DNA of 64,000 nucleotides, taken from assembly GCA_022842885.1 (NCBI GenBank), contig JALHOR010000017.1, positions 1-64,000 of the forward strand, read 5' to 3'. The notes under the pieces are model-generated. The model was given only the letters and a program-made list of their open reading frames with translations. It did not search any database and was not told the origin of the DNA. This document shows, piece by piece, positions 43,729 through 54,114 of this stretch (positions are counted from its first letter, which is position 1; each line of letters opens with the position of its first letter). Made by a program: the position numbers and the translations under genes. This stretch comes from Anaerolineae bacterium. GTDB lineage: Bacteria > Chloroflexota > Anaerolineae > Aggregatilineales > Phototrophicaceae.

Positions 43729-44913
43729 TTATCCCTGCACCACGACAACTTTTTTGAACTTCAACATGGTTTCGATTGATTCAGCAATAGCATTAACAGC
43801 ATATTCGACATCTTCAGGCGTCGTATCTTGACCTACTGAGAGGCGCAAACTGCCTAACGCGGCTTCACGGTCATAGCCCAACGCCAATAAAACACCTGAC
43901 GGTTCTGGATTGCCTGTTTTACATGCCGAGGCACTGCTGGCGGCAACGCCTTTTAAATCAATGTGAATCAAGAGTTGATTGGCATCAATGCCGTTCAGCA
44001 CAAAACTGGCATGAGATGGCAAGCGTTGTTCAGGATGCCCGCTGAGTTCTGCCTGTGGCACGCGCTCTAAAATGCCTTGAATTAATCTATCGCGCATGTG
44101 CTGATAATGTGCAATGCGCGTCTCATATTCGTGATACGCCAATTCCAGCGCCTTTGCCATGCCCACAATCAGGGGTGTATTATGCGTACCAGCGCGACGC
44201 CCATCTTCATGGCTGCCACCACTTTGACTTGCCAACAATTCTATGCCTTCGCGCACATAGAGCGCCCCGACACCCTTGGGTCCGTAAAATTTATGTGCAG
44301 AGATGCTCATCATATCCACACCCAGTTTTTGCACATCCAGCGTCAATTGTCCGGCGGCTTGCACGGCATCTGTATGAAATAAAACGCCGTGTGGATGGGC
44401 AATTGCCGCTAATTCGGCAATGGGCTGAATCGTGCCGACTTCGTTATTCACATACATAATGCTGGTAAAGATAGTTTTATCGGTGATAGCCGCTGCAAAA
44501 TCGTCGCAGTTGACCATGCCGTGTTTATTCACCGGGATAATCGTTTGCTCAAACCCCATGACCTGCACCATTTGCTGAATCGTTTTGCCAATAGCACTGT
44601 GTTCGATGGGGGTGGTAATGAGATGATTGCCTTTGCCGGCTTGTTTGGCAACCCATGCTGCACCGCGAATAGCGAGATTATCACTTTCGGAGCCGCCGCT
44701 GGTAAAAATGATTTCGGCGGGTTTGCAATTCAAAATTTTGGCAATCGTTATCCGGGCAGTTTCAATTGCTTGCTCTGCTTTACGCCCAAATTGGTGGGCA
44801 GAGAGGGCATTGCCATAGACTTCACTGAAATAAGGCAGCATCATGTCCACCACACGCGGGTCAGTGGGGGTGGTTGCTGAATGGTCAAGGTAAACTAAAC
44901 GCCGGGTTGCCAT
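43729..44913 (-). CDS. Cysteine desulfurase (NifS/IscS family)
   Basis: The 394-residue PLP enzyme starts at the ATG at 44913. YLDHSATTPTDPRV opens it, SAHKFYGPKG holds the PLP-binding Lys, and SACKTGNPEPSG holds the active Cys in a long loop, as in the IscS/NifS group I. It turns cysteine into alanine and a persulfide for Fe-S clusters and tRNA thiolation. Being next to mnmA, it probably serves that enzyme. No iscU is adjacent. Confidence 0.95.
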   Translation of the reverse strand: MATRRLVYLDHSATTPTDPRVVDMMLPYFSEVYGNALSAHQFGRKAEQAIETARITIAKILNCKPAEIIFTSGGSESDNLAIRGAAWVAKQAGKGNHLITTPIEHSAIGKTIQQMVQVMGFEQTIIPVNKHGMVNCDDFAAAITDKTIFTSIMYVNNEVGTIQPIAELAAIAHPHGVLFHTDAVQAAGQLTLDVQKLGVDMMSISAHKFYGPKGVGALYVREGIELLASQSGGSHEDGRRAGTHNTPLIVGMAKALELAYHEYETRIAHYQHMRDRLIQGILERVPQAELSGHPEQRLPSHASFVLNGIDANQLLIHIDLKGVAASSASACKTGNPEPSGVLLALGYDREAALGSLRLSVGQDTTPEDVEYAVNAIAESIETMLKFKKVVVVQG

Positions 44914-45077
44914 CAATGATTTTTCCTAATGCGATTGATTTTGCTCATCATGATCTATTTTAATCCACAGAACCTGTTGTGTCAGGATATAAAACCATAA
45001 GCGGGAAGTGGTGGATTCAGGGCGAATCCGGTAAACTTGTGACGATTGTTTTTTACCAGCATTGCTCATCTATCTGA

Positions 45078-46394
<1,317 letters not shown>

Positions 46395-46437
46395 GGTCGC
46401 CGATTGGGCGCACCCAGGCACGCGCAAAGGACACGCC

Positions 46438-47898
46438 ATGCTCCGTACACTGAACAGCAAACATACCAAAATTGTTGCCACCCTTGGTCCCTCTTCCAGT
46501 GACCCGGATACGATACGCGCTATGATTCGCGCCGGGATGGATGTTGCGCGAATCAATTTCTCGCATGGTGACCATGCCACTCACGGCGAGCGTATCGCGT
46601 TGGTGCGCCGTATTGCAGAAGAAGAACAAGCGGTTATTGCCATTTTGTGCGACATTCAGGGTCCCAAAATCCGCGTTGGCAAAGTTGCGGGCGAACCGCT
46701 TATGCTGAATACCGGGGATAAACTCATCCTGACGCTGGATGATGTCCCCGGTGAGAATTATCTGATTTCACTGCCACACCCCGAATTCGTCCAAGACATC
46801 AAGCCGAATACAATTTTGCTCTTAGACGATGGCAATTTGCAATTTATCGTCAAAGAAGTGACCCCACGCAATTTGCATTGTGAGGTCATGATTGGTGGCG
46901 GCTTGAAGTCCAATAAAGGGGTCTCTGCGCCCAATGCCAAACTCACTTTATCTGCCATCACCGATAAAGACAAAGCCGATATTGAATACGCGCTATCGCA
47001 AAAGACAGATTACATTGCCATGTCATTTGTACGAACAGCGGATGATATTCGGCAAATGCGCTGGCTGATGAATTTTCTGGGCGGTGATGCGGCGATTGTT
47101 GCCAAAATCGAACTCAAAGAGGCGCTGGAAAATATCGAAGCGATCATCAATGTCTGCGAAGGTATTATGGTGGCACGCGGCGATTTGGGCGTAGAAACGC
47201 CCGCTGAAAAAGTGCCGTTTGAACAAAAGCGCATTATTCGGCTGTGCAATCAGGCTGGCATACCCGTCATTACCGCTACACAGATGTTAGAATCCATGAC
47301 GCAAAATCCGCGCCCAACTCGTGCGGAAGCTAGCGATGTTTACAACGCCATTATTGATGGCACGGATGCTATTATGTTGAGCGCGGAAAGTGCCAGCGGC
47401 AAATTCCCGGTGCGGGCTGTTGAAGTGATGACCAACATTGCCACGATAGCCGAACAGCATATCTGGGATAACCGCGAACAACAACAGCATTTTGATATTG
47501 GTACATCTTTCGGGTCAGAAGCAATTTCTAATGTTATCGGCGAAGCAACGTTTCATATCTCAGAAGCGTTGCAACCTGCTGCTATCGTCACGACAACGCT
47601 ATCTGGGTATACTGCCCGCCGCGTCGCACGTGAGCGCCCACGCACGCCGATTCTGTGCATGACGCCGAGTGAAACAACCTATCGGCGTATGGCGCTCGTG
47701 TGGGGCGTAATTCCGCTGCGAGTACCAGAATTTACCACGATTGATGAGATGATTAGTATCACAGTTCGCGCAGCGCATGATGCTAAACTCATCCACCGCG
47801 GCGATACCCTTGTGATTATTGCGGGTGTTCCATTTGGGGTTGCTGGACAAACCAACTTGCTCAAAGTGCATCGTGTGGGCGAAGCTGGCGAAATCTAA
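46438..47898 (+). CDS. pyk: Pyruvate kinase
   Basis: The 486-residue protein has the usual KIVATLGPSS, DVARINFSHG, CDIQGPKIRVG, VEYDYIALSFVR-type segment (TDYIAMSFVR), MVARGDLGVETP, ITATQMLESM and DGTDAIMLSAESA. The C-domain has SGYTARRVARERPR. It makes pyruvate and ATP from phosphoenolpyruvate. A strong terminator lies three bases past the stop. There is no extra C-terminal PEP-utiliser domain. Confidence 0.98.
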   Translation: MLRTLNSKHTKIVATLGPSSSDPDTIRAMIRAGMDVARINFSHGDHATHGERIALVRRIAEEEQAVIAILCDIQGPKIRVGKVAGEPLMLNTGDKLILTLDDVPGENYLISLPHPEFVQDIKPNTILLLDDGNLQFIVKEVTPRNLHCEVMIGGGLKSNKGVSAPNAKLTLSAITDKDKADIEYALSQKTDYIAMSFVRTADDIRQMRWLMNFLGGDAAIVAKIELKEALENIEAIINVCEGIMVARGDLGVETPAEKVPFEQKRIIRLCNQAGIPVITATQMLESMTQNPRPTRAEASDVYNAIIDGTDAIMLSAESASGKFPVRAVEVMTNIATIAEQHIWDNREQQQHFDIGTSFGSEAISNVIGEATFHISEALQPAAIVTTTLSGYTARRVARERPRTPILCMTPSETTYRRMALVWGVIPLRVPEFTTIDEMISITVRAAHDAKLIHRGDTLVIIAGVPFGVAGQTNLLKVHRVGEAGEI

Positions 47899-47901
47899 AG
47901 C

Positions 47902-47931
47902 AAAAGGGCGCAATTTCCGCGCCCTTTTTTT
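47902..47931. terminator. Bidirectional terminator between pyk and tdk
   Basis: AAAAGGGCGC and GCGCCCTTTT pair around AATTTCC, followed by seven T on the plus strand and matching A run for the minus strand. It serves both convergent genes. Confidence 0.9.
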
Positions 47932-47940
47932 ATCCTATTT

Positions 47941-48552
47941 TTAAAAGGTGTGACCATTGCGTGAGTGTTCCGCCACACGTTCAAACCGGGGGACATCATG
48001 ATGGTCACGGCAGCGGGGTTCGTAACTTTCTTGTGCGCCGACCAGAATAATCGGGTCATCATAATGGGCAGGTTCGCCATTCACTAGGCGCTGGGTGCGC
48101 GATGCCGCTTCGCCACAAATGGGGCAAATGGCATGAAGTTTAGTGACTTCTTCGGCAATTGCTAACAAATGTGGGATTTTGCCAAACGGCTCACCACGAA
48201 AATCCATATCCAACCCTGCAATCAGCACCCGAATCCCGCGTTTTGCCAATTGCTGAACGACTTCCACAATGCCTGCATCAAAAAATTGTACTTCATCAAT
48301 GGCGACAACGGTGGTGGTGGCTGCCAAACAGCGTAAAATCGAATTGGCATCGGGAACAGGCTGGGCTTTTACCTGTTGACCGTTGTGGCTGGTGATACTT
48401 TCGATACCGTAACGATTATCCAGTTGCGGTTTAAACACTTGAATTTCTTGATGAGCGATAATGGCGCGACGCACCCGCCGAATCAGTTCTTCCGTTTTGC
48501 CGGAGAACATGCTGCCACAAATGATTTCAATGCGTCCTGTATGATGTTTCAT
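47941..48552 (-). CDS. tdk: Thymidine kinase (type II)
   Basis: The 203-residue kinase has the P loop [11 protein letters not shown], the DEVQFFD motif ([15 protein letters not shown]), the lasso-like [12 protein letters not shown] and the zinc CPICG pair with a later Cys in EPRCRDHH. It phosphorylates thymidine for salvage, complementing the de novo ThyX upstream. Length is normal. The gene lies between pyk and the L31 terminator. Confidence 0.95.
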   Translation of the reverse strand: MKHHTGRIEIICGSMFSGKTEELIRRVRRAIIAHQEIQVFKPQLDNRYGIESITSHNGQQVKAQPVPDANSILRCLAATTTVVAIDEVQFFDAGIVEVVQQLAKRGIRVLIAGLDMDFRGEPFGKIPHLLAIAEEVTKLHAICPICGEAASRTQRLVNGEPAHYDDPIILVGAQESYEPRCRDHHDVPRFERVAEHSRNGHTF

Positions 48553-48644
48553 GCGATTTGACTCCCAACGTAAGTAAATAAAAGTATATTCAGGTGCTTT
48601 GCAAGCGCCGGAGAATTGAATAACAATATCGTTTTAGTTTTATT

Positions 48645-48684
48645 TGAAAAAAGAAACTCTATCAGCTTTTGCAACCGATAGAGT
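48645..48684 (-). terminator. Hairpin terminator after the L31 fusion gene
   Basis: On the minus strand, ACTCTATC and GATAGAGT pair around a 13-base loop and run into TTCTTTTTT. It lies 16 bases past the stop. Confidence 0.7.
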
Positions 48685-48699
48685 CAGTCAACAAGTGGA

Positions 48700-49185
48700 T
48701 TATTCGGCGTCAGTCTCAGCGGTTTTAGCACCGGGGACGTTATAGCCTTTGGCACGCAAATTCTTCTTGATTTCGCTCAGGGTTTGCCGACCAATGCCGG
48801 AAATCCCCAATAGAGCGTCATCGCCACCTTCGGCTAATTTGTTCAAGAAATCCTGAACCAGTACCATGCCGTTTTCTTCCAGAATGGTGAGATAGCGCGG
48901 ACTAATGCCGAGTTTGGCAAGCGGCATATCCAACGGTGTCAGCGAGTCTTTGACGGCTTTTTGGGCAGCCTTCATATCGTCGCGTTTTTGCAAGCGGCTC
49001 ATGAATTTGTCCACGCGCCCTTCAGTGTTTACGATACGCTGTTCGCCAGTATAAAACGGATGGCAGTTGGAACAAATTTCTGTCTGGAGTGTTTGGACGG
49101 TTGCGCCTGTGACCCATTTTGTTCCACAGGACATGCATGTAACAGTGGCATCCGCAAACCACTTGGGATGAATCTCTGCTCTCAT
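48700..49185 (-). CDS. rpmE: Ribosomal protein L31 fused to an RNA polymerase alpha-CTD-like domain
   Basis: The 161-residue protein starts at an ATG with GGAG six bases before. Residues 1-68 are bacterial L31 of the zinc type: MRAEIHPKWF, CMSC (17/20), CSNCHPFYTG (38/41) and GRVDKFMSR. Residues about 84-151 closely resemble the alpha subunit C-terminal domain of RNA polymerase (PLAKLGISPRYLTILEENG, LLGISGIGRQTLSEIKKNL), a helix-hairpin-helix fold that binds DNA and proteins. A charged linker joins them. L31 bridges the two ribosomal subunits at the head; the extra domain could contact DNA, RNA or the polymerase. It is separated by a terminator from L27. Confidence 0.92.
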   Translation of the reverse strand: MRAEIHPKWFADATVTCMSCGTKWVTGATVQTLQTEICSNCHPFYTGEQRIVNTEGRVDKFMSRLQKRDDMKAAQKAVKDSLTPLDMPLAKLGISPRYLTILEENGMVLVQDFLNKLAEGGDDALLGISGIGRQTLSEIKKNLRAKGYNVPGAKTAETDAE

Positions 49186-49295
49186 TGGGGTCTCCTTATG
49201 GCATCACGAGCCGCATAGGGTTGGCGTAATGCACTTTGATAAAGCGATAAAAATATAGACGTTGTGATGCTGCGAAAATTACATCAGAAATAGGT

Positions 49296-49323
49296 AAAAA
49301 ATGCCGGTAGCCCCGGCATTTTT
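49296..49323 (-). terminator. Hairpin terminator after rpmA
   Basis: An 11-bp stem (AAAAATGCCGG / CCGGCATTTTT) with a 5-base loop follows the L27 stop and runs into T. It ends the L21-L27 operon. Confidence 0.88.
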
Positions 49324-49330
49324 AATCAGC

Positions 49331-49639
49331 TTAGTCACCGCTGGCAGGGGCAGAAGCTGTCGGTAGCGTTTTTGCCGGGAGTTCCGCGTAAACACTGATT
49401 TGTTTCTGATTGCCACGCCCATAAATGCGTTCAAAAACCACAAAACCCTCAATAGTAGCAAAAATGGTATGGTCTTTACCAAGACCAACATTTTCGCCGG
49501 GGCGGAATTTGGTGCCACGCTGCCGCACAATAATATTCCCAGAAACAACTTTTTGCCCGCCAAACACTTTGACGCCCAAGCGTTGCGACTGGCTATCGCG
49601 CCCATTTCTACTGGAACCGCCGCCTTTTTTATGTGCCAT
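49331..49639 (-). CDS. rpmA: 50S ribosomal protein L27
   Basis: The 102-residue protein begins [20 protein letters not shown] and holds [20 protein letters not shown], the L27 core. It has no long N-terminal cleavable extension as in Firmicutes. It sits near the peptidyl transferase centre. It follows rplU by 22 bases, the usual pair. The last 15 residues are a small low-complexity tail. Confidence 0.97.
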   Translation of the reverse strand: MAHKKGGGSSRNGRDSQSQRLGVKVFGGQKVVSGNIIVRQRGTKFRPGENVGLGKDHTIFATIEGFVVFERIYGRGNQKQISVYAELPAKTLPTASAPASGD

Positions 49640-49661
49640 TGTTCACAGTCCTTTTGATATA

Positions 49662-49976
49662 TTATTTAACGACAATATCGCCAATTTTCAGGCGGGTGTG
49701 ATAATGCCGATGCCCACGCCGACGCCGATAAACGGTGCTGGGGTGAAATTTGATGATGAGCAGTTTTTTTCCGCGAAATTGATCTGCTACAGTCGCTTTG
49801 ACGGCTGCCCCTTCAACAACGGGTGTGCCAATCACGGTATTATCGCCATCGCCGACTAACAACACATCTTCAATGGTAATTTCTGTGCCGATTTCATGCG
49901 GCAAGCGTTCTACATCCAAAATATTGCCGGATTCCACCCGATATTGGTGTCCACCCAGCCGAATCACTGCATACAT
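49662..49976 (-). CDS. rplU: 50S ribosomal protein L21
   Basis: The 104-residue protein has [18 protein letters not shown] and [20 protein letters not shown], typical of L21. GGAG precedes the ATG by eight bases. It is the first gene of the rplU-rpmA operon, read from the promoter at 50092-50121. Confidence 0.97.
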   Translation of the reverse strand: MYAVIRLGGHQYRVESGNILDVERLPHEIGTEITIEDVLLVGDGDNTVIGTPVVEGAAVKATVADQFRGKKLLIIKFHPSTVYRRRRGHRHYHTRLKIGDIVVK

Positions 49977-50091
49977 TATTTTTGCTCCAACATTCGCTTT
50001 TAGCCGCAGCCGAACACCAGTTTAGGGTCAACATGCGGGGAATTTGGCGGATAAACAGAAAAATACCCTGTTGGGGAACAGAGCGTGAAGA

Positions 50092-50121
50092 ATTATAGTC
50101 GCTTACAGGCGGTAGCGTCAA
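50092..50121 (-). promoter_or_regulatory. Promoter for rplU-rpmA
   Basis: On the minus strand TTGACG and a perfect TATAAT are 18 bases apart, the best promoter in the window. The transcript would have a leader of about 110 bases before rplU, with a short hairpin (CTGTT, CCCC loop, AACAG). Confidence 0.75.
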
Positions 50122-50137
50122 CGCTGGATTTGTATTT

Positions 50138-51145
50138 TTACAAGGCAGGAATATTCACTGCGAAATGTCTAAGTTGTTCCAACCCATCTTCCAACGTGAT
50201 ATTGTCAACAGGCAGGGGTGTATTTTCTAGCGAAACACTTTGTTGATGCGCTTTTAAGATAGCAATCATGCGGGCAACGATGCGAGTTTGGTCAGCCGGG
50301 CTGTAACGCTGAAAATTATGAGGCAATTGCTGATAATCCACGTCATCGCCATAATAGGCTTCTTCAAATGTTCTTTGATAAACAGCATTAAAATCAAATT
50401 CAATAATATCTTGTCCATGCAATGGGATAAGGATTTTGGGTACTGGCATATCTACATCAAACCCAGTGACAAAGGCTTTGCCCTGCTCATAATAGGGACG
50501 AGGGTCAACAACAATGATATAATAGGGATGAGCATGAGGTTCTGCCGTGTGTTTTTTGCTTACTCGGTACATAGGTAATTTTTCCCACAATGTCCCAGAT
50601 TCGTGGAGATAATCGAGTTCAAGTACGACAATACCTGTTCGTAGGAGTTTTTCACGTTTTGCCTGATATAAAGCAGCATCACGACTGTTGACTTTATTCG
50701 ATGGTGAAAGAATTTCAACCCATGCCACAGGTTTTCCCCGTAATGTTTTATCATTAGTTCGCTTGTAAATTGCCAGTGCAGGATGTTTAAGGCGTGAGAG
50801 CTTGGGATACGCCAATATCTCCGGTAATGCCATCACTTGTGTCGCTGTAGATAGCGTGGAGATGGTTGGATAAATCAGCGATTCTGCACGTTCTTCATCT
50901 GTATCATAAATCATGACATCGGCTTCTGGTTCATTCGCCGAATTGTTGTCAATCCGCCGAATTTGCATAGATTGTTCAACATCGGCAGTATAACCCAGCG
51001 GACGTAATTGCGTCTTGAATGCTTTTGCTAAATCACTAATGTGAGTTGTGTGGAAACTACTGAAATTACCCGTTGCTTGCCATGTGCTATGCAAATGGGC
51101 GTTAATCCCCAAGTATTGGTTTTTTATTGCTGTAATCGCATCCAT
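50138..51145 (-). CDS. DUF4058-family protein
   Basis: The 335-residue protein is of the DUF4058 family, common in Chloroflexota and Cyanobacteria. Visible segments are NEPEADVMIYD and AWVEILSPSNKVNSRDAAL followed by YQAKREKLLRTGIVVLELDY, close to the Uma2-type nuclease fold core in which D, E and K residues line up. The catalytic nature is not proved. No partner gene is seen. It is a single gene between rplU and queA. Confidence 0.82.
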   Translation of the reverse strand: MDAITAIKNQYLGINAHLHSTWQATGNFSSFHTTHISDLAKAFKTQLRPLGYTADVEQSMQIRRIDNNSANEPEADVMIYDTDEERAESLIYPTISTLSTATQVMALPEILAYPKLSRLKHPALAIYKRTNDKTLRGKPVAWVEILSPSNKVNSRDAALYQAKREKLLRTGIVVLELDYLHESGTLWEKLPMYRVSKKHTAEPHAHPYYIIVVDPRPYYEQGKAFVTGFDVDMPVPKILIPLHGQDIIEFDFNAVYQRTFEEAYYGDDVDYQQLPHNFQRYSPADQTRIVARMIAILKAHQQSVSLENTPLPVDNITLEDGLEQLRHFAVNIPAL

Positions 51146-51163
51146 TGATGGTTTATCCAGAGC

Positions 51164-52231
51164 TTATACAATCAACATTGCATCGCCAAATGAGAAGAAG
51201 CGATACTGTTCTTGTTTGGCAATTTCATAAGCATTCAGCATCGTTTCGCGCCCGGCAAAGGCACTCAGCATCATCAACAAGGTGGATTTTGGCAGATGAA
51301 AATTGGTAATCATAGCGTCCACTACGCGCCATTGATAACCGGGATAGATAAATAAATTGGTGTCACGCTCAAACGCAATCACCGGACGCCACGCACACAT
51401 ATCACGGGTTGCTGCCGGATGTGCGGGGTCGCCGCCCGCGCTAAGAATACCAGCGGTTTCCAGCGTGCGGGCAGACGTTGTGCCAACTGCGATGATGCGC
51501 CCACCTGCTAATTTAGCTTGATTGATGATATGGGCGTTGGTGGCATCCAAACGCGCAAATTCATGGTGAATTTTATGGTCGGTGATGGTGTCTACTTTCA
51601 CAGGCTGGAATGTATCTAAGCCGATATGCAGTGTGCAATATGCCAGCAGCACCCCTTTATCGCGCAGTTGCAGCAATAATTCGGGTGTAAAGTGCAAGCC
51701 CGCCGTAGGAGCCGCCGCCGAGCCTTTGTGCTGGCTATACACCGTTTGATAGCGTTCATTATCATCCAACCGCGTATGGATATAGGGCGGTAACGGCATT
51801 TCCCCCAAATCCACTAGCAAATCATTGACACTCTGGCTAAAACGCACGGTGCGCCCGGATTCTTCACCTTCTTCAAGCACTTCAGCGATGATGCTACTGC
51901 CAGCAAAGCCTAGTTTTGTGCCTCTAAAAACCCGTTTACCTCCGACGATGACTTGCCAATCGGTATCGCTCATCTGGCGCAACAATAAGACCTCAACCGC
52001 GCCACCCGTTTCTAATTTGTGGGCATGTAAACGCGCTGGAATCACGCGCGTATTATTCATGACCAGCACATCGCCCGGACGCAAAAAATCGCCAATCTCC
52101 CGAAAAATGTGGTGGCTAATTGTGCTTGTTTGCCGATTGAGCAGCATCAATTTTGATGAATCGCGGGGTTCAAGCGGCGTTTGAGCAATATAGTGTTCCG
52201 GTAAATCGTAGTGAAAATCATCAATCTTCAT
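51164..52231 (-). CDS. queA: S-adenosylmethionine:tRNA ribosyltransferase-isomerase QueA
   Basis: From the ATG at 52231 the 355-residue protein begins [19 protein letters not shown], the family start. It has [28 protein letters not shown] and the late [17 protein letters not shown]. It adds the ribosyl part of SAM to preQ1 in tRNA to make epoxyqueuosine. Its start lies inside ruvB, overlapping by 11 bp, so it is coupled to ruvB, as in many bacteria. Confidence 0.97.
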   Translation of the reverse strand: MKIDDFHYDLPEHYIAQTPLEPRDSSKLMLLNRQTSTISHHIFREIGDFLRPGDVLVMNNTRVIPARLHAHKLETGGAVEVLLLRQMSDTDWQVIVGGKRVFRGTKLGFAGSSIIAEVLEEGEESGRTVRFSQSVNDLLVDLGEMPLPPYIHTRLDDNERYQTVYSQHKGSAAAPTAGLHFTPELLLQLRDKGVLLAYCTLHIGLDTFQPVKVDTITDHKIHHEFARLDATNAHIINQAKLAGGRIIAVGTTSARTLETAGILSAGGDPAHPAATRDMCAWRPVIAFERDTNLFIYPGYQWRVVDAMITNFHLPKSTLLMMLSAFAGRETMLNAYEIAKQEQYRFFSFGDAMLIV

Positions 52232-53264
52232 GGCTAAAAAGTTCCGGTTGAATAGGACGTGTACCATCGTTGAGTTTAAGACCCAAGTGAGCGTAAGCGT
52301 GAGGGGTAACAACCCGTCCGCGTTTGGTACGATCCAGAAATCCTAATTGAATCAGATATGGTTCATAAACATCTTCAATCGTAGACCGGTCTTCGCTGGT
52401 GGCGGCGGCAATCGTTTCGACACCGACGGGACCGCCATTAAATTTTTCGATAATGACGCGCAAAATACGGCGGTCTATTTCATCGAGTCCTAGACCATCA
52501 ATGTTCATGAGTTGCAATGCTTCGTCCGTTACCGGGCGGGTGATGATGCCATCGGCACGGGTTTGGGCATAATCGCGCACGCGGCGCAAGAGACGTAGTC
52601 CGATACGCGGCGTGCCACGAGCGCGGCGGGCAATCTCCGATGCCCCTTCGGGTTCAATGGCGATTTTGAGCATTCCGGCAGCGCGGGTGACAATATGTTC
52701 CAATGCCGCCTGCGAATAATAATCCAACCGAAAACGCGCCCCAAAACGGTCACGCAAGGGACCGGCGAGTAATGCCAATTGAGTCGTTGCGCCAATTACA
52801 GTAAAACGCGGCAAATTTAAACGAACGGTTTTGGCAGCAGGACCCTTGCCAATAACAATATCCAACACAAAATCTTCCATTGCCGGGTACAAAATTTCTT
52901 CTATGGCTTTGCCCAGACGATGCACTTCATCTATGAATAAAATATCGCCTTTTTTGAGATGCGTCAGAATCGCTGCCAAATCACCAGCGCGTTCAATCGA
53001 AGGACCCGCTGTTACACGGATATTCGCGCCCATTTCGTTAGAAATGACATGTGCCAGCGAGGTTTTGCCCAAGCCCGGCGGTCCATAAAACAAAATATGG
53101 TCTATTGGTTCTTGGCGTAATTTTGCTGCTTCGATGATGATGGAAAGATTCTCACGTAAATCATCCTGCCCGACCATATCTTTCAGAAATTTAGGGCGCA
53201 GCGCGATATTTTCGCGGTCATCTTTTCGTTCTGTACCCGTTACCAAACGTCCATCGTCGGACAT
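52221..53264 (-). CDS. ruvB: Holliday junction branch migration ATPase RuvB
   Basis: From the ATG at 53264 (GGAG six bases upstream) the 347-residue motor has [19 protein letters not shown], Walker [11 protein letters not shown], Walker [17 protein letters not shown], sensor [17 protein letters not shown] and the winged helix ([20 protein letters not shown]). With RuvA it drives branch migration. It is 40 kb away from ruvAC. Confidence 0.98.
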   Translation of the reverse strand: MSDDGRLVTGTERKDDRENIALRPKFLKDMVGQDDLRENLSIIIEAAKLRQEPIDHILFYGPPGLGKTSLAHVISNEMGANIRVTAGPSIERAGDLAAILTHLKKGDILFIDEVHRLGKAIEEILYPAMEDFVLDIVIGKGPAAKTVRLNLPRFTVIGATTQLALLAGPLRDRFGARFRLDYYSQAALEHIVTRAAGMLKIAIEPEGASEIARRARGTPRIGLRLLRRVRDYAQTRADGIITRPVTDEALQLMNIDGLGLDEIDRRILRVIIEKFNGGPVGVETIAAATSEDRSTIEDVYEPYLIQLGFLDRTKRGRVVTPHAYAHLGLKLNDGTRPIQPELFSHED

Positions 53265-53299
53265 GGTTTGCTCCAACCCTTGCTTAAATGTTCTATCTC

Positions 53300-53327
53300 A
53301 GTATAACGCAAGCCACCCATGAGACAA
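53300..53327 (-). promoter_or_regulatory. Promoter for ruvB-queA
   Basis: On the minus strand TTGTCT and TATACT are 16 bases apart, 36 bases before the ruvB start. Confidence 0.55.
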
Positions 53328-53487
53328 TGCCTGCTCTTGAGGTGTGCTGAGGACGGAGTGCCAAATCAAGACAATAACACCAGCGGGTTATGAGCATGAT
53401 TTTTGTTTGGTAGCGGGGTTTCCCTGTGATTCAGGCGATGTTTGCGTTATCCTTTTGCCGCTTGATTTGCCTATTAGGAGCCAGACC

Positions 53488-54111
53488 ATGCCAGAATTGC
53501 ATGTTTCTAATCATCCCCTAGTAAAACACAAACTCACTTTGCTGCGCGATGTCCATACCAATCATCGGACGTTCCGGGAATTAGTGCGCGAATTGGCGCT
53601 GCTTTTATGCTACGAAGCCACCCAAGATATTCAAACTTCCCCCAAAACCGTGACAACCCCAATGGGGTTAGCAGAAGGTGTTAAAGCCGAAGAATTGATT
53701 GGGCTTGTACCCATTATGCGAGCCGGCATGGGTTTGTTGGACGGTATCATGGAATTGTTACCCGATGTTCAGGTGTGGCATATTGGGCTGTATCGGGATG
53801 AACATACGCTACGCCCGGTGCAGTATTATAATCGTCTGCCCGGTGAACCGACGGTTCAACTGTGCTTGGTGCTAGACCCCATGTTGGCTACCGGTGGGTC
53901 GGCAGTGGCAACGGTAGATATTATCAAAAAATGGGGTGTGAATCGCATCAAATTTTTAGGACTCTTGGCAGCACCTGAGGGTGTAGGACGCCTGCACGAA
54001 GCGCATCCTGATGTGCCGATTCATGTGGCAGAACTAGATGAACACTTGAACGACATTGGGTTTATTGTGCCGGGCTTGGGCGATGCAGGCGATAGAATGT
54101 TTGGAACATAA
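53488..54111 (+). CDS. upp: Uracil phosphoribosyltransferase
   Basis: The start is the ATG at 53488 with TAGGAG ten bases upstream; the longer frame from 53344 has no site. The 207-residue enzyme opens MPELHVSNHPLVKHKLTLLR and has GLYRDEHTLRPVQYYNRLP, the PRPP loop LVLDPMLATGGSA and the final GLGDAGDRMFGT. It makes UMP from uracil and PRPP for salvage. A sugar-phosphate transferase follows 3 bases after the stop. Confidence 0.97.
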   Translation: MPELHVSNHPLVKHKLTLLRDVHTNHRTFRELVRELALLLCYEATQDIQTSPKTVTTPMGLAEGVKAEELIGLVPIMRAGMGLLDGIMELLPDVQVWHIGLYRDEHTLRPVQYYNRLPGEPTVQLCLVLDPMLATGGSAVATVDIIKKWGVNRIKFLGLLAAPEGVGRLHEAHPDVPIHVAELDEHLNDIGFIVPGLGDAGDRMFGT

Positions 54112-54114
54112 AGT

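Noticed and set aside
53344-53487. An N-terminal extension of Upp
   Set aside because: The enzyme family begins near residue 49 of that frame, where a clear AGGAG site lies.
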